This document shows, one piece after another, positions 6,528 through 7,329 of a DNA stretch of 7,329 nt (its first letter is position 1; each line of letters starts with the position of its first letter). A program made the translations under genes and the position numbers. The notes under the pieces are model-generated. The model was not told the origin of the DNA. It was given only the letters and a program-made list of their open reading frames with translations, and did no database searches. The stretch comes from Candidatus Aenigmatarchaeota archaeon (GTDB lineage Archaea > Aenigmatarchaeota > Aenigmatarchaeia > QMZP01): assembly GCA_020343575.1 (NCBI GenBank), contig CP070801.1, positions 204,536 through 211,864 of the forward strand, in the 5' to 3' direction.

Positions 6528-6533
6528 GGTGAT
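6528..6533 (+). promoter_or_regulatory. RBS of EF-2
   Basis: GGTGAT complements the 3' end of archaeal 16S rRNA and lies four nt before ATG 6538. In-frame TTG 6526 and GTG 6529 fall at or within this site and are poor starts, so ATG 6538 is chosen. The encoded [13 protein letters not shown] start is typical of archaeal EF-2. Confidence 0.65.
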
Positions 6534-6537
6534 TGAT

Positions 6538-7329
6538 ATGGCCAGGGATGTTGTACCCCTAATAAAGGAGTTGATGAAGAAGCCGGAGCATATCAGGAAC
6601 ATTGGTATAGTTGCCCATATAGACCACGGAAAAACCACGCTTACCGATAACCTTCTGGCAGGGGCAGGAATGATTTCTGAACAGCTGGCAGGACAACAAC
6701 TGGCAATGGATTTTGATAAACAGGAGCAGGAGAGAGGGATAACCATATACGCTGCCAATGTTTCCATGGTTCATGAGTGGGGAGGTAAGGATTACCTTAT
6801 CAATCTTATTGACACACCAGGACACGTTGATTTCGGTGGTGATGTAACCCGCGCTATGCGTGCAGTGGATGGTGTGGTAGTCGTGATAGATGCTGTTGAG
6901 GGTTGCATGCCGCAAACCGAAACCGTTGTCAGGCAGGCGGTTAAGGAAAGGGTTAAACCCGTTCTTTTCATAAACAAGGTTGACAGACTGATAAAGGAAC
7001 TGAAGCTAACTCCAGAACAGATGCAGGAAAGGTTCAAAAACACAATAACAGAGGTCAATGTACTCATCCAGAAATATGCAGAAGAAGAATATAAAGACAA
7101 GTTCGCTGTCAATGTGAACGACGGTTCTGTTGCATTCGGTTCTGCTGTAAGAAAATGGGCAATATCCGTCCCTATAATGCAGAAGATCGGCATAACCTTC
7201 AAGGACATAATAGATATGACAGAGCAGGGGAAGGAAGATGAACTGGCAAAGAGATCCCCGTTGCATGGAGTTGTTCTTGACATGATCATACAGCACCTGC
7301 CCAATCCACTGGATGCACAGAAGTACAGA
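6538..7329 (+). CDS. fusA: Elongation factor 2, N-terminal part (3'-truncated by window)
   Basis: 264 codons run off the window; archaeal EF-2 is usually about 730 residues, so roughly the first third is present. EF-2 is the GTPase that drives ribosomal translocation. The G domain is intact: P-loop AHIDHGKTT (26-34), switch I region QEQERGITI (62-70), DTPGH (92-96) with [16 protein letters not shown] following, and NKVD (146-149). The GHVDFGGDV stretch and the short N-terminal extension [13 protein letters not shown] are typical of archaeal aEF-2 rather than bacterial EF-G. The His that becomes diphthamide and domains II-V lie beyond the window. Confidence 0.97.
   Translation, partial: MARDVVPLIKELMKKPEHIRNIGIVAHIDHGKTTLTDNLLAGAGMISEQLAGQQLAMDFDKQEQERGITIYAANVSMVHEWGGKDYLINLIDTPGHVDFGGDVTRAMRAVDGVVVVIDAVEGCMPQTETVVRQAVKERVKPVLFINKVDRLIKELKLTPEQMQERFKNTITEVNVLIQKYAEEEYKDKFAVNVNDGSVAFGSAVRKWAISVPIMQKIGITFKDIIDMTEQGKEDELAKRSPLHGVVLDMIIQHLPNPLDAQKYR

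Noticed and set aside
6792..7304. Minus-strand 170-codon frame opposite EF-2
   Set aside because: EF-2 on the plus strand is certain from its GTPase motifs; the antisense frame has no recognisable features.

Overview
This window looks archaeal. It carries the archaeal/eukaryotic-type small-subunit protein eS1 (S3Ae) and the start of archaeal elongation factor 2, next to a RecJ-like DHH phosphoesterase of the archaeal (GAN-type) group. The intergenic regions have archaeal TATA-like boxes and GGTGA-type ribosome binding sites. A large Cys-rich surface protein and a membrane-anchored thioredoxin-fold protein of a type I associate with uncultivated DPANN lineages (Aenigmarchaeota-like) suggest a metagenome-derived archaeon. 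That placement is inference and needs a tree of EF-2 or eS1.

Layout: (1) nt 1-2968, plus strand, is the 3' part of a gene for a large extracellular protein. It has a PKD domain, Ig-like segments, three fibronectin-III-like repeats, a cluster of N-glycosylation sequons, three eight-cysteine MopE-like metal-binding repeats and a C-terminal membrane anchor. (2) nt 3001-4119, minus strand, converges on it with a 32-nt gap and encodes a membrane-tethered DsbA/DsbC-like thioredoxin-fold protein. (3) nt 4120-4292 is an AT-rich divergent promoter region with a TATA-like box for each side and a 17-bp palindrome. (4) nt 4293-5942, plus strand, is a DHH phosphoesterase gene interrupted at codon 50 by an in-frame TAG. 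(5) nt 5815-6459 is eS1, overlapping the end of the DHH frame by 128 nt. (6) nt 6538 to the window end is the first 264 codons of EF-2.

How they fit together: the plus-strand genes from 4293 on form an information-processing block (DNA repair/replication nuclease, ribosomal protein, translocation GTPase). The left half concerns the cell envelope: the thioredoxin-fold protein is a plausible folding factor for Cys-rich exported proteins such as its convergent neighbour, though nothing here proves that link.

The most striking signal is the TAG at 4440-4442. It replaces exactly one residue in an otherwise well-preserved DHH protein, between motif I and motif II, with no good restart codon after it. 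Candidate explanations are amber decoding (for example pyrrolysine), readthrough, a recent nonsense mutation or a sequence error. The surface-protein gene also ends in TAG, with a TGA nine sense codons later. The odd 3' end of the DHH frame, running into eS1 where archaea often carry pcc1, is a second anomaly in the same gene.
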